Positions 25,102-38,412 of a stretch of DNA of 64,000 nucleotides are shown piece by piece; position 1 is the stretch's first letter, and each line of letters opens with the position of its first letter. The stretch is from the NCBI GenBank assembly GCA_009602735.1, contig WELA01010214.1:689150-753149 (forward strand). The letters are read 5' to 3'. Made by a program: the position numbers and the translations under genes. This stretch comes from Mesotaenium endlicherianum. Lineage: Eukaryota; Streptophyta; Zygnematophyceae; Zygnematales; Mesotaeniaceae. The notes beneath the pieces were generated by a model, which did not search any database, was not told the origin of the DNA, and worked only from the letters and a program-made list of their open reading frames with translations.

Positions 25102-26198
25102 TGAATGTGATCCAAGAGAAAAACAAGCACTCACAGATGCATTGCCCTGATGCCACAGCACTTGCCCAACAGTGGGACAAGTGAAATGCAGATGGACCCC
25201 TCTGTGTTCTGTGTAACGTGTCATTCCCCTGGCTCGCCGCAACCTTATGCCTGGACCTGCCTGAAATCAGCATTAGGTTCTTCTTTTTTGCAGCATGGCG
25301 TGAGGAGTGCAAAGAGTTTAAGTACCCCGGCAGGATTCGGCCACAAAATCCAGGGGGGGTTTGGGGGGGGCGGGATGTGGAACAAAGTGAAAGTGAGCAT
25401 CTTGTGACGGGGTGAGGAGAGTGGACGGGCAATATCGACTTACTTTCCGGTAGGGGCACCCAGATGTGGCGCTACGTGTTGGCTGACTTCCTCCCCGCTC
25501 AGAGTTCTTATGCTCCCGACTACGACACTCCCGGGAAGGTCTTGCACCGCAGACAGTTCGGGGACATATATGCCGTCGACAAATACTAGCCTGCACGCAT
25601 CGGCTTCAGGCAAGCTGTGCTTCGCCAGATGAGTAGCTGCATCCTCTACCACCCCCTTCTCCAGAGCAGGTGCCACCTCGAGGCTCGTGGCGCGGAGTGC
25701 TTTCAAGTCAGTGAACCGGTACTCCTCGACTCTCGTCGTGGGCCACTTCTTGCTGAGAGCCACGTCAGCCGCTTCATCCCTCAGTTTCTGCAGGGCCTCC
25801 TGTCCGTTCTTGCCGCTGACCCTTTCAGCCCCGTCTTGCAGCTTCTCTGCTAGCTCAAGCACAAACAAATCCGGACCTATCCCTGCTAGCGAAGCGGCAG
25901 CATTTTGGGTCGCTTGATCTCTGAGAGCACCTGCTAGAGCTGCTATTGGAGTCACAGAATTGGAACCTGTCGAATACTGGGAACTCGTCAGCCGCAACTT
26001 CTGAGGAAAGAGGTTCTCACGAAAGCCAAAAGCTGATGAAGAATGCCAATGAAGGGAACTCGAGTTTAATTTACTAGGTGCAAGACGAGCTTGATGGGTC
26101 GCTGTCCTGCATGAGCTTCTTCGGCTTGCATTTGGACTGAGCAGAAGGGAAGTGCTGACCTGGCACGGGCACCTCAACAAGGTGGTGCCAGTAGCCAT
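21920..26198 (-). CDS. SUFD: Fe-S cluster assembly scaffold subunit SufD, plastid
   Basis: Subunit of the SufBCD complex that builds Fe-S clusters in the plastid stroma. Five exons on the minus strand: 26198-25444, 24733-24385, 23315-23056, 22485-22260 and 22027-21920; all phases fit, giving 565 residues. The first 70 or so residues are Ser/Arg/Ala-rich with few acidic residues, as in a chloroplast transit peptide. Family landmarks: WPTTRVEEYRFTDLKALR in exon 1, EVQVVEEYLG and AFHIRTTAVAQ in exon 2, GGRLSRHNFRLEQLGPDT and LHSSLELSHPRG and HKCIV in exon 3, YAQQTDAGQLSRSLLL, DDVKCTHGAAISDL and YFRARG in exon 4, and VIEKLPYDSLKKRV in the last exon. An N gap falls in intron 2 without touching coding sequence. 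It converges on SmE and diverges from the DnaJ gene. Confidence 0.95.
24193..24358. other. Assembly gap (166 N)
   Basis: A run of N between C-rich arms, inside intron 2 of sufD. Exons 2 and 3 join in phase across it (AVAQ to DEESTY), so no coding sequence seems to be lost. Confidence 0.99.
25032..25101. repeat. GT then GA microsatellite
   Basis: About 50 bp of GT repeat followed by about 18 bp of GA repeat in intron 1 of sufD. Confidence 0.9.
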
Positions 26199-27005
26199 GG
26201 TCGGGACGAAGAAGAGCTTTTAAGCGTATCTAGGGCAAATGTAATCCGGTTTGCTTTGAGGTAATGCTTGGGGGTCAATCAATCAATGAGGTCTTTCGAG
26301 GTATATACTCTCTTGCACGAAAATTGCAGTGGGCACATGCCAAGCACAAGCAGAGCTAAGTGAAGGTTCCCCAACACTCAGATCACAGTGAACCCTTGGA
26401 AGCACATAGAAGTTTTTTTGGAAGTCGGCGAAAACTAGCTGCATCCGCATGAAGCCCAATGAAGCCAGTCGCGAGCAGACATGTCAGCATGTGCCTAATC
26501 GCCCATACTTGCTGAGGCACAGATTTGCCTGATTCTGCCCAGGACCCCTTGAGCCATTCGGTTTCTAGTTCGTGCTACTTCACGCTCTTGCCAATTTCTT
26601 CAGCAAGTGCTGCATCGACGTTTGGACCCCAATTGACTTGAAGGTCTGAGATCCACTAGGATTCAACTACGTTCAACTGTGATCAAAGTGGACTAGCACC
26701 AATCAGCACCAATCAGCACCGATTAGCACTGTGCAGCTCTGTGCAACATGCATGACTCGAGATGCACTGCTCTCCACCACTCTGACCGAGATGTCACATG
26801 ATAACAGGCCATGGAAGATTGAGGAGGTAGAGAGTGCAAGTTAGGGACGTTCTCAGCATGCTTGAACCAAGTGGTGCTATTGGTAGGGGACATTGCTGCA
26901 GTTAGTGGTGCTTTTGGCGAGTGCTTAATAAGCGCAGAGCTGCTACATACAACCTCACGACTGCCTATTGTCTTAATTTTTCTTCAGTTTGGCTGCATAG
27001 CCGGC
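26199..27005. promoter_or_regulatory. Divergent promoter region between sufD and the DnaJ gene
   Basis: An 807-bp spacer separates the two start codons. It contains a TATA-like gaggtatatact near 26299-26310, about 100 bp from the sufD ATG. At 26695-26729 there are three tandem 10-bp units (AGCACCAATC twice, then AGCACCGATT) followed by AGCAC; two units carry CCAAT. A possible 5' UTR intron acceptor (cttcag near 26988) precedes the DnaJ ATG. Function is inferred. Confidence 0.4.
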
Positions 27006-30000
27006 ATGGAAGAAAACAACAGTGATACTCAGTTAGCCGTTCAGAAGAAAGGCAAGGGATTTTTCCAGAGGCAACCAAAGAACGCAGCAGAGGGCCTCGT
27101 GAGAGGCCTCACTTCAGTAGGAGTGGGAGTCTTTGCAGGCGTGGCAGGAGTTGTTGCTTCTCCATTGATAGGTGCACAGACAGATGGCGGCGTTGGCTTT
27201 GCCAAGGGAGCGGCAAAAGGGCTCGCCAACTTGGTGCTACTTCCAGCAGCTGGTGTGATACTTGGAACAATGCAGATAGGTCAAGGCATCATCAATACTC
27301 CGGAATCTGTAAGTTATCTCCGAGCATGCATGATCACGCACAAGTGGGCTACCACCCCCGTTCTTCCCAACTTGAAGATGTGTTTCCTTGCAACAGCGCA
27401 GCAGCACATTGCCCTATACTTTGCCAATGTGATCCACGTCCTTAGCCATGTGAAAAATCTGGAGCAAGTATGACTGAACAGACCGTGAAGGGGCTTTTGA
27501 GAACGTTGCGGACAGCTGCAAAACTTGTCAAGGGGATGACCTGCTGATTGGTTGTGCTTATAACTTCATGAAGCCATGAATATACTTGCCATGAGCCATA
27601 CATTGAGTCTTCTTTCTATCGATTGGTGGGTTGTAGGTCAGATCCATCCTACAAGATGGGCCGGAGGAGCAAGGGAAAGCCACACAAGACCTCAACCCTG
27701 AAGACAAGGGAGCCATAGTGAAGGATGAACACCTCTACACAGAGGCTCGCAAGCGTGTGATGGATGCAGCTTTGCTGCAAATGAAGGATTCTGGCAGCGT
27801 CAAATCGCATTCCTCCGGAAAGTCGACCTCAGACAAGAGTTTGAACAAAGGAGAGGGTAGTGCCCAGGGTGCTGGAGCTTCTGCATCAGGCCCAGAGGAG
27901 CCTGTCGCCCCATCCGACAAGTTCCACAAGGAGACGGAGTTTTACGACGTTCTGGGAGTCTCTCCCGATGCCCCTGCGGCGGAGATCAAGAAGGCGTACT
28001 ACAAAGTAACTTCGAACTCCTCCTCCACCACTTTTACATGCCCCCCCCCCCATTTCCCGCTCTGCATCCGGTGATATCACAGACTTTTGGTTGCATATCA
28101 AGGTCACCACGTGCCAAGAGAGAGTCGTCAGTGCGATGAATGTCTGCGAGCAATTCATCAAGCCTGTCTGCAGGCTCTCATTTGCCAGCAGTGATGAGTG
28201 GGGCGCTAGTGTCTGGCGTGTCACGGTAGCTTTCTGCTGGATGCGGCCTCCTGATTGCTGTTGTGCCTTCTCCTGGACAGCTGGCGAGGGAGCTCCACCC
28301 CGACAAGAACCAAGGCGATGAGAGCGCGGGGCAGAAGTTTCAGGAGCTGGGGGAGGCCTACCAGACGCTGATGGACCCGGAGCAGAGGCAGGCGTACGAC
28401 CGGCATGGGCGCGCCGCCCTGGAGTCCACCTTCATGGACCCCGGCGAGTTCTACTCCATGGCCTTCGGTGTCGACAGCTTCAAGCACATGGTATGCGCTG
28501 ACGGAGCGCTGTAGGCTGCTCTGAATTTTCTGTATTTGATTGGAGTGTGTTTTTAGCTTCTGTTTGAAGAGCTGGAAGGCTGGGCGTGGGCCTGGCTGAC
28601 CACGTGGGAGGCGCTGCATGGTGACAGGTGGGCGAGTTGACGGTGGCGTTCACAGCAGGAGAGGATGTCACAGATGATGAAGTGAATCGGTTTCAGGCCA
28701 GTAGGGAGCAAGAGCTCGCTAAGCTTCTCAAGACCAGGTGGCGCAAACTCGCCTTTTTTTCTTGGCCCCCCCCCTTCTTCCAGAGGATCGCATTGACGTC
28801 CTCTGCCCTCCCGTAACTCTACACATATCCTCTTTCTGTGCTCATTGCTTATTCCTACGTTTCAAAAAGTAAGTGGTGACATCATCTGCCAACGAGTTGC
28901 CGGGCCCCACCCACTGCATGCAGAGGGACGGTATGGAGTGTACAGCTGGATCTTGGTATGATCTGGAGACAATTTGTGTCCTCGGCTGATGCTTTGTGCG
29001 CGGCCCCATGATGCACCGCGCTTGCTGTGCTCCAGATTGGACGACTGGGTGTGGGGTAGCAAGGAGAAGTTTGTGGAGGGGGCACTGGCTGAGATGGAGG
29101 AGCTGAGGCAACAGAACTTCGGCCGCCAGATGCTCCGATGCATCGGGTCCGCCTCTCCCTCCCGCCCTCACCCCCTCCCTCAATTCCCACCCTCGCACAT
29201 GCCTACTTGGCGTTAGCACTTCACTACCGCATGCAGCAGTTTGTTAGCCCACAGCTGGCCTATGATTGAAGAGCAGCGTACGCAGCCGAACAGCTGATAT
29301 GTAGCACTCGCTTCTAGTCCTAAAGGTAGTAAGCGCTGGCGAATGCATGTGAATCTTGATGCGACATTTACGCTATTAGCAAGACTAGGTGCCATTTGGG
29401 CGTACGTGTCTCTACACTCTGTGGCTCTAGAGGTTCTAGTGTGCAACGCGTCTCACGGAAGAGGGGGGTGTGGGGCAAGGGGGAGCAGGTATGTGTACTT
29501 CCACAAGGCGCAGGTGCTGCTGGGGCTGCACCACACCGTGACCAGCATACCCGGCTATCTGCTGGCGCTGCACCAGCAGGGCCATGCTTTCTCCACCAAG
29601 TACAGGGCTGTCTCTGCTGTTTACAAGTAAGTTCGTATCACGCGCGAAGTCAAGAAAGGTGGAGTTGCATTGAAATAGCGATTCCAATATGCGTGCGCCT
29701 GCACGTCTAGCTATCCCTGTCTGTGGCCACGACTTTCCCCTGAGTGCTCTCTCAGATGTTGAACATATATATGGTCCTGCTGCGGGCTATAGTCTCGAGT
29801 GACTCATGCGGTACCCAACACTTGTCTTACACAGAATCCAAGATCTGAAGAAGAAAACAGAAGCTGGAGGCGAGGATGGGGAGGGAGAAATGCCGACTGA
29901 AAGCCTGCCAGTTTTTCTCGACTCTGTTTGGCTGGTAAATATTCTTTGAAATTCTTATCTGGCTGCGGCATGTCCTCCTCATTTTTCTGCATAAACTCAT

Positions 30001-30294
30001 GCAGTTTGGCAACATGCATGTAAACTTCGTACCCCTTGCATTCTGTAATTTTTCTGGGTGGGGCAACGCAAGTTATGCAATAAGAGTAATCCTTATTCTG
30101 CACGCCGTGTTGCTGCCCATTAAAGTTTGGCATGCTCCCTTACGTGTGCTGTGCAGATTAGCGTGCTCGACATAGAGAGCACTCTTCGGCATGTGGTGGA
30201 ACTCGTCGTCATGGACAAGACCATCATTAAAGGTGACCGCGAGAAGAGAGCTCGAGGTATCATGAAGCTTGGGAAAGTGTTCAGCCAAGCTTAA
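27006..30294 (+). CDS. DnaJ-X type J-protein with glycine-rich N-terminal extension
   Basis: HSP70 co-chaperone. Eight exons: 27006-27308, 27637-28005, 28281-28490, 28628-28737, 29036-29146, 29489-29626, 29835-29934 and 30157-30294; phases all fit, giving 492 residues. The J domain lies at about residues 200-265 (EFYDVLGVSPDAPAAEIKKA, HPD at about 230-232, GEAYQTLMDPEQRQAYD). It is followed by the DnaJ-X region shared by plant J-proteins and yeast Caj1/Djp1 (QMLRCIGYVYFHKAQ, DSVWLISVLDIESTLRHVV, RARGIMKLGKVF). The first 100 residues are unlike the plant relatives I know: a Gly/Ala/Val-rich stretch (VGVGVFAGVAGVV, then GGVGFAKGAAKGLANLVLLPAAG) that resembles the C-terminal lipid-binding region of VPS13/ATG2 proteins and may contact membrane. 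The ATG at 27006 was preferred; an upstream in-frame ATG at 26862 gives sequence that looks like leader. Confidence 0.9.
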
Positions 30295-30315
30295 ATAGGT
30301 GCAAGTTTATATGCT

Positions 30316-30324
30316 TGTAATAAA
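30316..30324 (+). terminator. Polyadenylation signal of the DnaJ gene
   Basis: TGTAA at 30316-30320 overlaps AATAAA at 30319-30324, beginning 22 nt after the stop codon. TGTAA is the usual green-algal signal and AATAAA the general one. Positional inference only. Confidence 0.4.
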
Positions 30325-32332
30325 CGCCAATATTGATATTTAATATTTAATATGTTGGTTGATACTCAGGGTACTGCCAAGTGTACTGCTTACTAGAGCT
30401 ATCTCACACTAGCTGAAACCCACCTAGGCAGGCTGCTTTGTACTAACACCAGATATCATAATCGTCTCATGTCCTGGGCTTTTAGCCATTGCAAATGAGC
30501 CAGTGTGACTTCATGAATCTAATACGGAGTAGTGTGCGTATACCATTCCAAGGACTAACTCAATTAGAGGCCGTAAGAAAGATAGACTATACATTGTAGG
30601 AACAATTCCAATAAAAGGAAGACTTTATCGTATAGTTGCTGGTGTTGCTTGACATCAAAATCACAAGAATGCTTGGCACAGCGCAATCAAACTACGACAA
30701 ACTTCACAGAGTACTTCGGATTGCTTACATAAAGAGTTGAAATGATTCACAGGTGGCATGAAAACACTCCGAGGGGTGTGGCAGTTCCAATCCATTAGCT
30801 GCGTAGTCTACTGCAAGACCTGTCTGACTGAGGCCTTCATAACCTGAGACAAAATCCAGTACAAGCTGACCATGAACGTGACGATATCTCCTGCACATAC
30901 ACAAAGAGCCCATGGATGAAGCCCCTTCTTTGCATTTCCTCACAAGTGAAACCTCTCTTGAAGTAAAGAAGGAAGCGCCTTCAGTCATACTAATGCAGGA
31001 TGTGTACGTCCACCTGACTGTTGGATAGCTGGAAGGGTTTGGCTCTTGTTCTTCAGAGGCAGTCGCATATTACAAATGGGCTAGTTCAGAAGGCGGAGTA
31101 ATGTAAAGAAGAGCTCTAACTTGTATGAGTGGTAAGTGTAATCTCTACCATAGATCCTTAATAATGGAAGCAGCCACAAGCGTAAGACCGGAGACACGGA
31201 CCACATAGGCATACCCCTTAGTAAGAAATTGCAGCTGGTGAGCAGGTTGGACTCGTACTGACTCATCTAACTGTGGGAGATGCTGCAGCAAAGGGGAAAG
31301 CAAAGTTTCATAATAATACTTGAATAATGACCAGGAGGCAAGCAAACCAGGTCAAGGACTGGATCTGGTGCAAAGCAATTCGACTTTGATATAAGCTTCC
31401 AGCCCGGTCTATGATTGGTTCACTCCGTTTCCAGAGTAAACAGTTGCGTTGTTTTTGTAGTGAAGAAAAGAGGAGCTGGATGACAAAAAGAGGTGCAAAG
31501 CATGTACTTTCATTATAAATTACCACCTCACACCAGAACATCAATTTGGCCCCAATGTGGTTTCCGCAAGAACCTCCTATTGGTAAAGTTGTCAAGTTGG
31601 CTTACAACCAAATCTGGAAAGAGAGAGTATATATCTAGACTGGGCCGCAGCATCGTGATGCAGGACGGGTGTATGTGTTAAAGTGGCACTACCAGCTATT
31701 TGCGCTTGCATGCATCGAAGGTTGATTCAAGTCTAGTCATATATATAGCAGCATCATGACAAGGAGATGCATCAAAGGCCTCCAACAACAAGCGGCTGCA
31801 CGGGACAGCTGCTTCTACTCCATTCTACATGAAGAATAAAGAGACCGTCTGATGAGTGAAATTGAAGCGATGAACTGATTTACGCAAGAGACCAGGATGT
31901 CTCGAATACAGGAAGCATATAACCGGGAAGGCGTATACGTCCGAGGAGATATTTCGTGGCGCTTTGAAATAGACTAGCCTTCTGTATAACAATGACGCCA
32001 CCGGTGTGTTGAGAATGTCGCTAAGGCTATAATTTCCGTGTACAAGGGAGAGAACACTCAGTTTCAACGTGGTCACAAAATGGACCCTGAAAATTCCACA
32101 AGAACGCTCTGAAGAAGGCCAGACAAATGCAACATCAACAGAAAGTGTAAATTCTGAAATTGAGCATACGTCTAGCTCACCCTGCTGTAGAAGAAACTTC
32201 TTGACCGAGCAAACCCTTGTAGCCTCCTATGCCAAAATTTAACGGCCACTGTGTTGATCCTCACCTCCAGTCGATCAGCCTTGGCAGTAGGCAATAAGCA
32301 GCAAAAGCTGTTTTCCTTATGTAGTCTCCAGG
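30325..32332. other. Gene-free spacer
   Basis: About 2 kb of AT-rich sequence between the DnaJ gene and the RST1 gene. Only short frames without recognisable similarity are present. It should contain the RST1 promoter near its right end, but no clear TATA box or repeat stands out. Confidence 0.6.
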
Positions 32333-35300
32333 ATGGCAGCATCTTATGCATTGCTGCAGGAGAGGTTAGATGTCGCTCATGCCTCCTTACAGAGGCTCAC
32401 AGTGCGGGCCATCTTTGATCGCCTCCAGTCTTCCCAAGAAGGTGTTCACACCAGTGGAGGGCACGCTGTGCTCATCCAGTGCTTGACGCATGCAAGTGTG
32501 GCCGTTGTGGACCAAGCTGTGCTTGACTTGTGTCAGCTTGTTCAGCGACAAGTGTATGGCCTCAAAGAAGGTGCGTCAAGAGCTTCTCTTATATCAAACA
32601 TGCTTCATGTAAAAGCTTCTCTCTGTCACTGCATCAGACAGCAACCACGTCAAATGTGTGGAACAGGCAGGCCGGTAGAGCTTGCTTGAAAATATTTATT
32701 GAAAATTTTGGGCAATTTTTGGGGGAGCTGGTAAGCTAGACCTCATAAGAATTAGAGCACGCATTAACTGATATGTAAGAGCAACGACGAGTTCCAAAGG
32801 CATAGCCTCTGCGGCAAGGCTGGCCAATATAAGACCTGGCTCCTATTAAGCCATGGCTTCTTCCTCCGGCCATGGCCTCCGGCTGTGAGCTCGGCCTTCA
32901 ACCATTGGCTTTATCGCTGCACTCCCTTGTCACTTGACATCTTCGTCGATTGTTCTTAAGTTGCATGCTCCCACCCATTTGGCCCTTGACTCACAAATCA
33001 GGGGCAACTTGTGGCTTGTGGTTGATTTTGGCGGACACAACAGCTCTGACAGACCTCCTGGCCGCGCTCGCTGCCGTCGGATCGGAGGCGGTGCCTTCCA
33101 TCTGCAGCAGCATAGGCTCCCTCTGCAGGCTGCACCTATCCCAAACGTGGCAAGCCCATGCAGCTGCCACTGGCACGGGCGGCACCGAAAGCGGCCGTGG
33201 GGAGCTCTGGAGGACGGAGTGGCAGAGGCTGGGCGGTGTGCACCCGCTGCTGAGGGTGAGGCCGGACCCTCTGTCCGTCCCGTGCCTCTGCTTTCTGGCT
33301 TTTTGTCGTGCCGTGTTGCACTTGACGAACAATTTCCTCTTTTGACGCGGAAATATATTTGTGTTATACCTGGTCTCGCAATCCGAGGAGGGCCCGTGGA
33401 GACAAGACTTTGAGCATCACGCAGGCTTGGCTTGTCCAACGCTCAAAGCCACCGGTAGTCCGGCAACTTCTGATGGGTGAGGCGGGAGGAGGGGGCGGGT
33501 GGCATTGGGCAGGCGGCCCAGCTGCGCCCGGAGGCCCACTCGGACGTCCTCCAGCAGCTGATGGTGCTGCTGATCGGAGCACCCCCGGAGTGCCAGGTGG
33601 CGGCATGGCACTCCGTCCAGGCGTCGGTGAGCGGAGCCCTTCTGGAGCCCGGCCCGGAAGCTGGCGGGGGAGAGCAGCAGCAGCAGCGCTTCCAGAGGGC
33701 TCTGCACACGTGCATTCTGCGGGCGGCGTGCGCTGCTGCCAGCGCCCCCCGGCTGAGGACGCCCGTCGTGGAGGTCTTGGTCTCGCACCTGCGCTGGTAC
33801 CTCCTCGCCACGCCCCAGGTGAGTGCTCCGTTCCTTTCCTTTGTCTCGATTGCGTCGCGTGCGGTACTCACACTGCCTCCCTTTCTTGGGTGGCACAAGT
33901 CCCTAGGAATGAGCCTTGAATTGTTGCAATATTTGATCACTAGGAGAAGAGGGTAAATTTTACGCACGTGCTTTTTTTCTTTTTTCTTTTTGGTAATTGC
34001 TACTACTTTAGTTGCCACATAACATTGTAGTTACGCTGTCAAAAAAAATGTCAGTGATTGTGCCACCGCGGGAATCTCAGTCTCGCCGTCAGCTTCTGCT
34101 CGAGGCAGCTCGGCTGGCGTTCGGTCCCTTTGCCGGTTCAGCTGAGAAGCGGGCATGGGCGGCGGCGGGGGCGCAGGAGCATGCAAGAGTCGGAGAGGCG
34201 GCGGAGGAGCTCGTCGATGCCCTGGCCGCCACCTGGCGCACGGATGCTGACCTGGACGCGCAGGCAAGCGAGGAGCTGGCGGGGCGGCTGCTGGAGGCGC
34301 TGGTGGCGCTCAGCGAGGAACTCCACCTGTCGCACTCCCCCATGCTGCCTGCGCTCGCGTGCCTGCTCAAGCTTGTGCACACCTGTCAGAGCGCAGGCCC
34401 GCGGCTGCTGCTGTGTTGTTGTGCTGGCAGCAGCAGCAGCATCGTGGGGCGGCTGGCGGTGCTGGCGGGCGGGGCCAGCAGGGAGGCGGAGCAGCGCCTG
34501 CTCCTGCAGCTGCTTCTCTGCGCACTCCAGCAAGGTAATATATCCTCTGGTTCTCCCTCTCTCCCTTGCTCTCTCCCTCTCTTTCTTGCATGTACACACA
34601 CACGTACACACACATACGGCCTGCGTACGTATACACACAAACACAAAGAGAGACCGTGTGTGTTGCAGGGACGCACATAGACTCACTCGTGCACTCACTG
34701 ACTCCCGCAAAACATGCTCTCCAGCTCAACTGCTCACTCGCTAGTATGTATCGCTCAACTGCAACCCACAAACGCCCGCACATTCACTCCCTCAGTGGCA
34801 CAAGCTGCACTACTGCCAACGCCCTTCTTTCCCTCCTCTTCCCCAGAACCCGTCAGCTCTGACACGGAACATGCATGAGAACGCCAGTAATGTGCCCGAC
34901 ACCTTCTGCTTCTTCCTCTTATTTACACGCCAACATACACAAGAATACCTGCCAGGCGGGATCCCCTCACATGTGTCACAAGAGGGGGGGCAAGGGGGGC
35001 CAGGGGGGCCAGAAGCAACAGGCACCAAGGGAGGAGGAGGAGGAGGAGGAGCGGAGACAGCGGCAGCGGCGGCCATGGTGCTGTTCCCGTGCCTGCACCT
35101 CATGGTGGCATCCTCCCCCCGCGTCCGCGCCTTTGCCGCCGATGTGCTCCGTCAGGTCGAGCTCATCACTCTCACGCGGGGGGCCGCGCCTGCACCCGGC
35201 AGCAGCAGCAGCGAGGCCCACTCCCTGGACATCGCAGGAGCCACAGGGACACAGACAAGGCCGGGAACAGGGCCTGCCAGAGGGCCTCAGCTCTTCACGC

Positions 35301-36229
35301 TAGAGGCGCTGGTGGCTTCGCTGTGGGCTGACAAGGAGCTGCATGCCTCTGGAGGAGGAGGAGGAGAAGGCACGGGAGACAGGCCGGGCGGGCGTGGGAA
35401 AGCCAGGGGGAGGGGAACAGAGGCGTGGCTGAGAGGAGCGCGTGCGCTTCTGGAGGGGCGGCACAGGGAGGCCGCCCGGAGGCTGGGCCGCCCCAGTGCG
35501 AGCAGCGACCTCGGGACAGGTGGCAGTCGCGCAGCCCACTCCTGCTGCTGCTGCTGCTGCTGCTGCTCCTGCTGGTGGTACTCCTGCTACTGCTGGCCTG
35601 AATGGGCTTGTGCACGCGCAATTGCTCTGCCGCTGCATGTGAGACGCAAACGGACTGACAGCTGTAAGACCCCCCCCCCCCCCCTTTCTGTTTCTTCTCT
35701 TCCCTCTACTGCTACAGCGGCGATTGTGCCACTTGGCATTGTAATGGCGGCTGTGGCCATTCATCCGAGGGCGGGGGTGCGCGTGGCCGCGGCAGAAGCG
35801 CTGGCAGCCATGGCCAGAGCTGAGAGCTCCTGGGGCGTTTCCATTCTGCCTGTCCTGCTCTTCTGCCTCAAGCAGGCCGGCCACCTGGCAGAGCCAGATA
35901 GGACAGCTGTCCAGGTGGCGCTCCTGCGGGCCCTTCCGTCGTGCGGGGCCCACGTGGTGACGGTGGGCATGGTCCTGCAGACGCTGCAGCCCATGCTGAC
36001 AAACACCTCGCTGGGGTGAGCTGCTCTGCTCTGCTCTGCACTACTGCCCCTGCTCCACCTCCTCCTCCCGCTGCTCCGGCTGCCCCTGCTGCTGCTGCTG
36101 CTGCTCTCTGCTGCTGCAGCTCAGCTTCTCGGGGTCACTGGCTGTGCTCCTCCATCTCTTATGTCACGTGCCTGCTGCTAGGCAGAGAGGGAGGGCCAGA
36201 GGGCCTACTGGACTGAGAGGGAGGGAGGG

Positions 36230-36276
<47 letters not shown>

Positions 36277-38380
36277 AGCTGGCAGGCAGACAATTTGAGA
36301 GAGAGAGGCGTGTGTGTACATGTCTCATTGTAGACTACAAACCCGGGATTTCAAGGCAGCCGGTAATTGGCCACACACGGGCGGGCGGGCGGGCGGCAGG
36401 TCGTTGCAGGCCATGGGCGTGCGCCTGGTGGCGGCCCTCTGGAGCTCAACTGGTAGGGCCTTCCCGCAGCTGGAGGCCGTGCTGCTGCCCGCGGCTGTGG
36501 AGGACGGCGCTGACACTCAGCACCAACAGGGGAAGAAGGGTGGCAGCAGCAGCGAGGCAGTGAAGACGGCGGTGGCCGCCTCGCTGTACTCCGTGTGCGC
36601 CGCCGACGCCGACAAGGGCACTGGTCTGGTGCTCACCATCCAGGTACTTTCTTGCTATGCGATGCAGAATGTGGATTTACATATATAAATGTGTATATGT
36701 GTACGCACGGACTTTTTCTGTGTGATTCTGTATACATCTACGTATGTATAGACAGTACCTGCATATTGATATGTATGCATGCACGCGCTTGGAGTGAGAC
36801 ACTTGAAGGAGCCAACTGTGCAGCTGCCCGGTTAGAGATCAGAAGATGCGCAGAAAGGCAACTGGCTGGCACCACAAACGCGCGTGCCCCGCTTCACCCC
36901 CCCCTTACATTCCTATGGTACCGCCGCATCAACACCTTCTTCAAAAAGCAGAACGAATCCCGGCCATCATTTGTGGACTGACCTGCGGGCTGCTGAGTAG
37001 TGGCACATGCGCATCGCATCAGCCACGGCTTTGCAGCGCCGCTTCGCAGCCAAACGCCCGGGTCGTGTGTCTGCTTGGGGGTGCCTCCGGGCGGGGTCGC
37101 GGCAGGCGTGCATGAAGAGCAAGGTGGGGGCCGTGAGGGCGCTGGGCCTGCGCAGCCTGGCCGCTCTCTGCCGCGAGGACGTCATTGGTATGTCCTCTCT
37201 CCCTCTCCCAGTCTCTCCCTGTCCCACTCCCTCTTCCTCTTCCTCTCCCCTTCCCTTTCCCTCTCAGACTGCCTCTCCTTCTCTAGCTCTCCCTCTTCCT
37301 CTCCCTCTCTCTCTCCTTCTCCCTCTTTCTCTCCCTCTCCCACTCCTTTTCTTCCTCTCGCTCTTTTTCTACCTAGTCTCTTTTTGGCCAACTGCCGCAT
37401 GTGCTGTGATGTCTGACTGCAGTGGGTGCCCAGCGAGGGCGGGGGCGGGAAGGGGGGGGGAGAGGAGTTGAGAAAGTAATGCGGGCGGTGGGTGACCTGA
37501 TGGACTGTCACTCACCTCCACTGTGTTGGCCTGTGCTATCTTCGGGGGCGCGGGTGTGCAGACTTCTACACAGCATGGCGCGTGGTGTCCAAGCTCATCC
37601 CCTCCACGGTGCTGGAGGAAGAGAGGGAGGGGGAGGGGGAAGGGCCCCAGGTGGCGGCGGCCTACTGCTCGCTGCTGCAGTGGGGCGCCCTGGACGCGCG
37701 GGCGTTCCCCGACGCCGCCCGCCAGGTGCTGGCGCTGCTGTGGCGCGCGTCGCTCTCCCCCTCGGGCCCCGTGCGAGCGGCCGCCTTCGAGGCTCTTGCC
37801 GCCTACGATGTAAGGGGAAGGAGACGGGGAGGAGGAGAGAGAGTGGGGGGGAGAGGGAGTGAAAGCCCTGCATATTTTGTCCTCCTAGCTTGCCCGGGCT
37901 TTTGAGGCTCGCTCTCTCAGCCCCCCCCCCCCCGGCCCCCGCAAAGCCTTGGGTTAATCTCACCAAAGCTCTGGACGGGTGAGTGGGTCCACTGCGCTGA
38001 AGGAGCCGGCAGTGCCGCGGGGGGTGGTGGGGTGTGGGGGAGATCCAGGTGGAGGCAGCTCAGGAGATCCACCCGCGCCCTTTTCAGATGCTCGTGAGCA
38101 GCCTGGTGGGCGAGGCCCACGGCCCTGCCAGAGACGCCTGCGCGGCGCTGCTGGCGGACGCCCTCCAGTACGAACACAGGTGTGTGCGCGCATTCTTGTG
38201 TGCGTGTGCGTGCGCGCGCGCGCGTGTGTGTGTGTGTGTGTAATTGTGGGCGAATGAGTGAATCTGTGGGCCCATGCACTCCTGCTCTCGCCTGTGTGCC
38301 TGGGCACATGTCAGATGTTTACTGTATGGTGGACAACCATGTCTGCCTCTGAAGGCTTTCTTCTGCCAACCCTGCCTGCT

Positions 38381-38412
<32 letters not shown>

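Noticed and set aside
26862-27005. Upstream start for the DnaJ protein
   Set aside because: The added residues look like translated leader, a possible acceptor lies near 26988, and the ATG at 27006 starts a charged segment.
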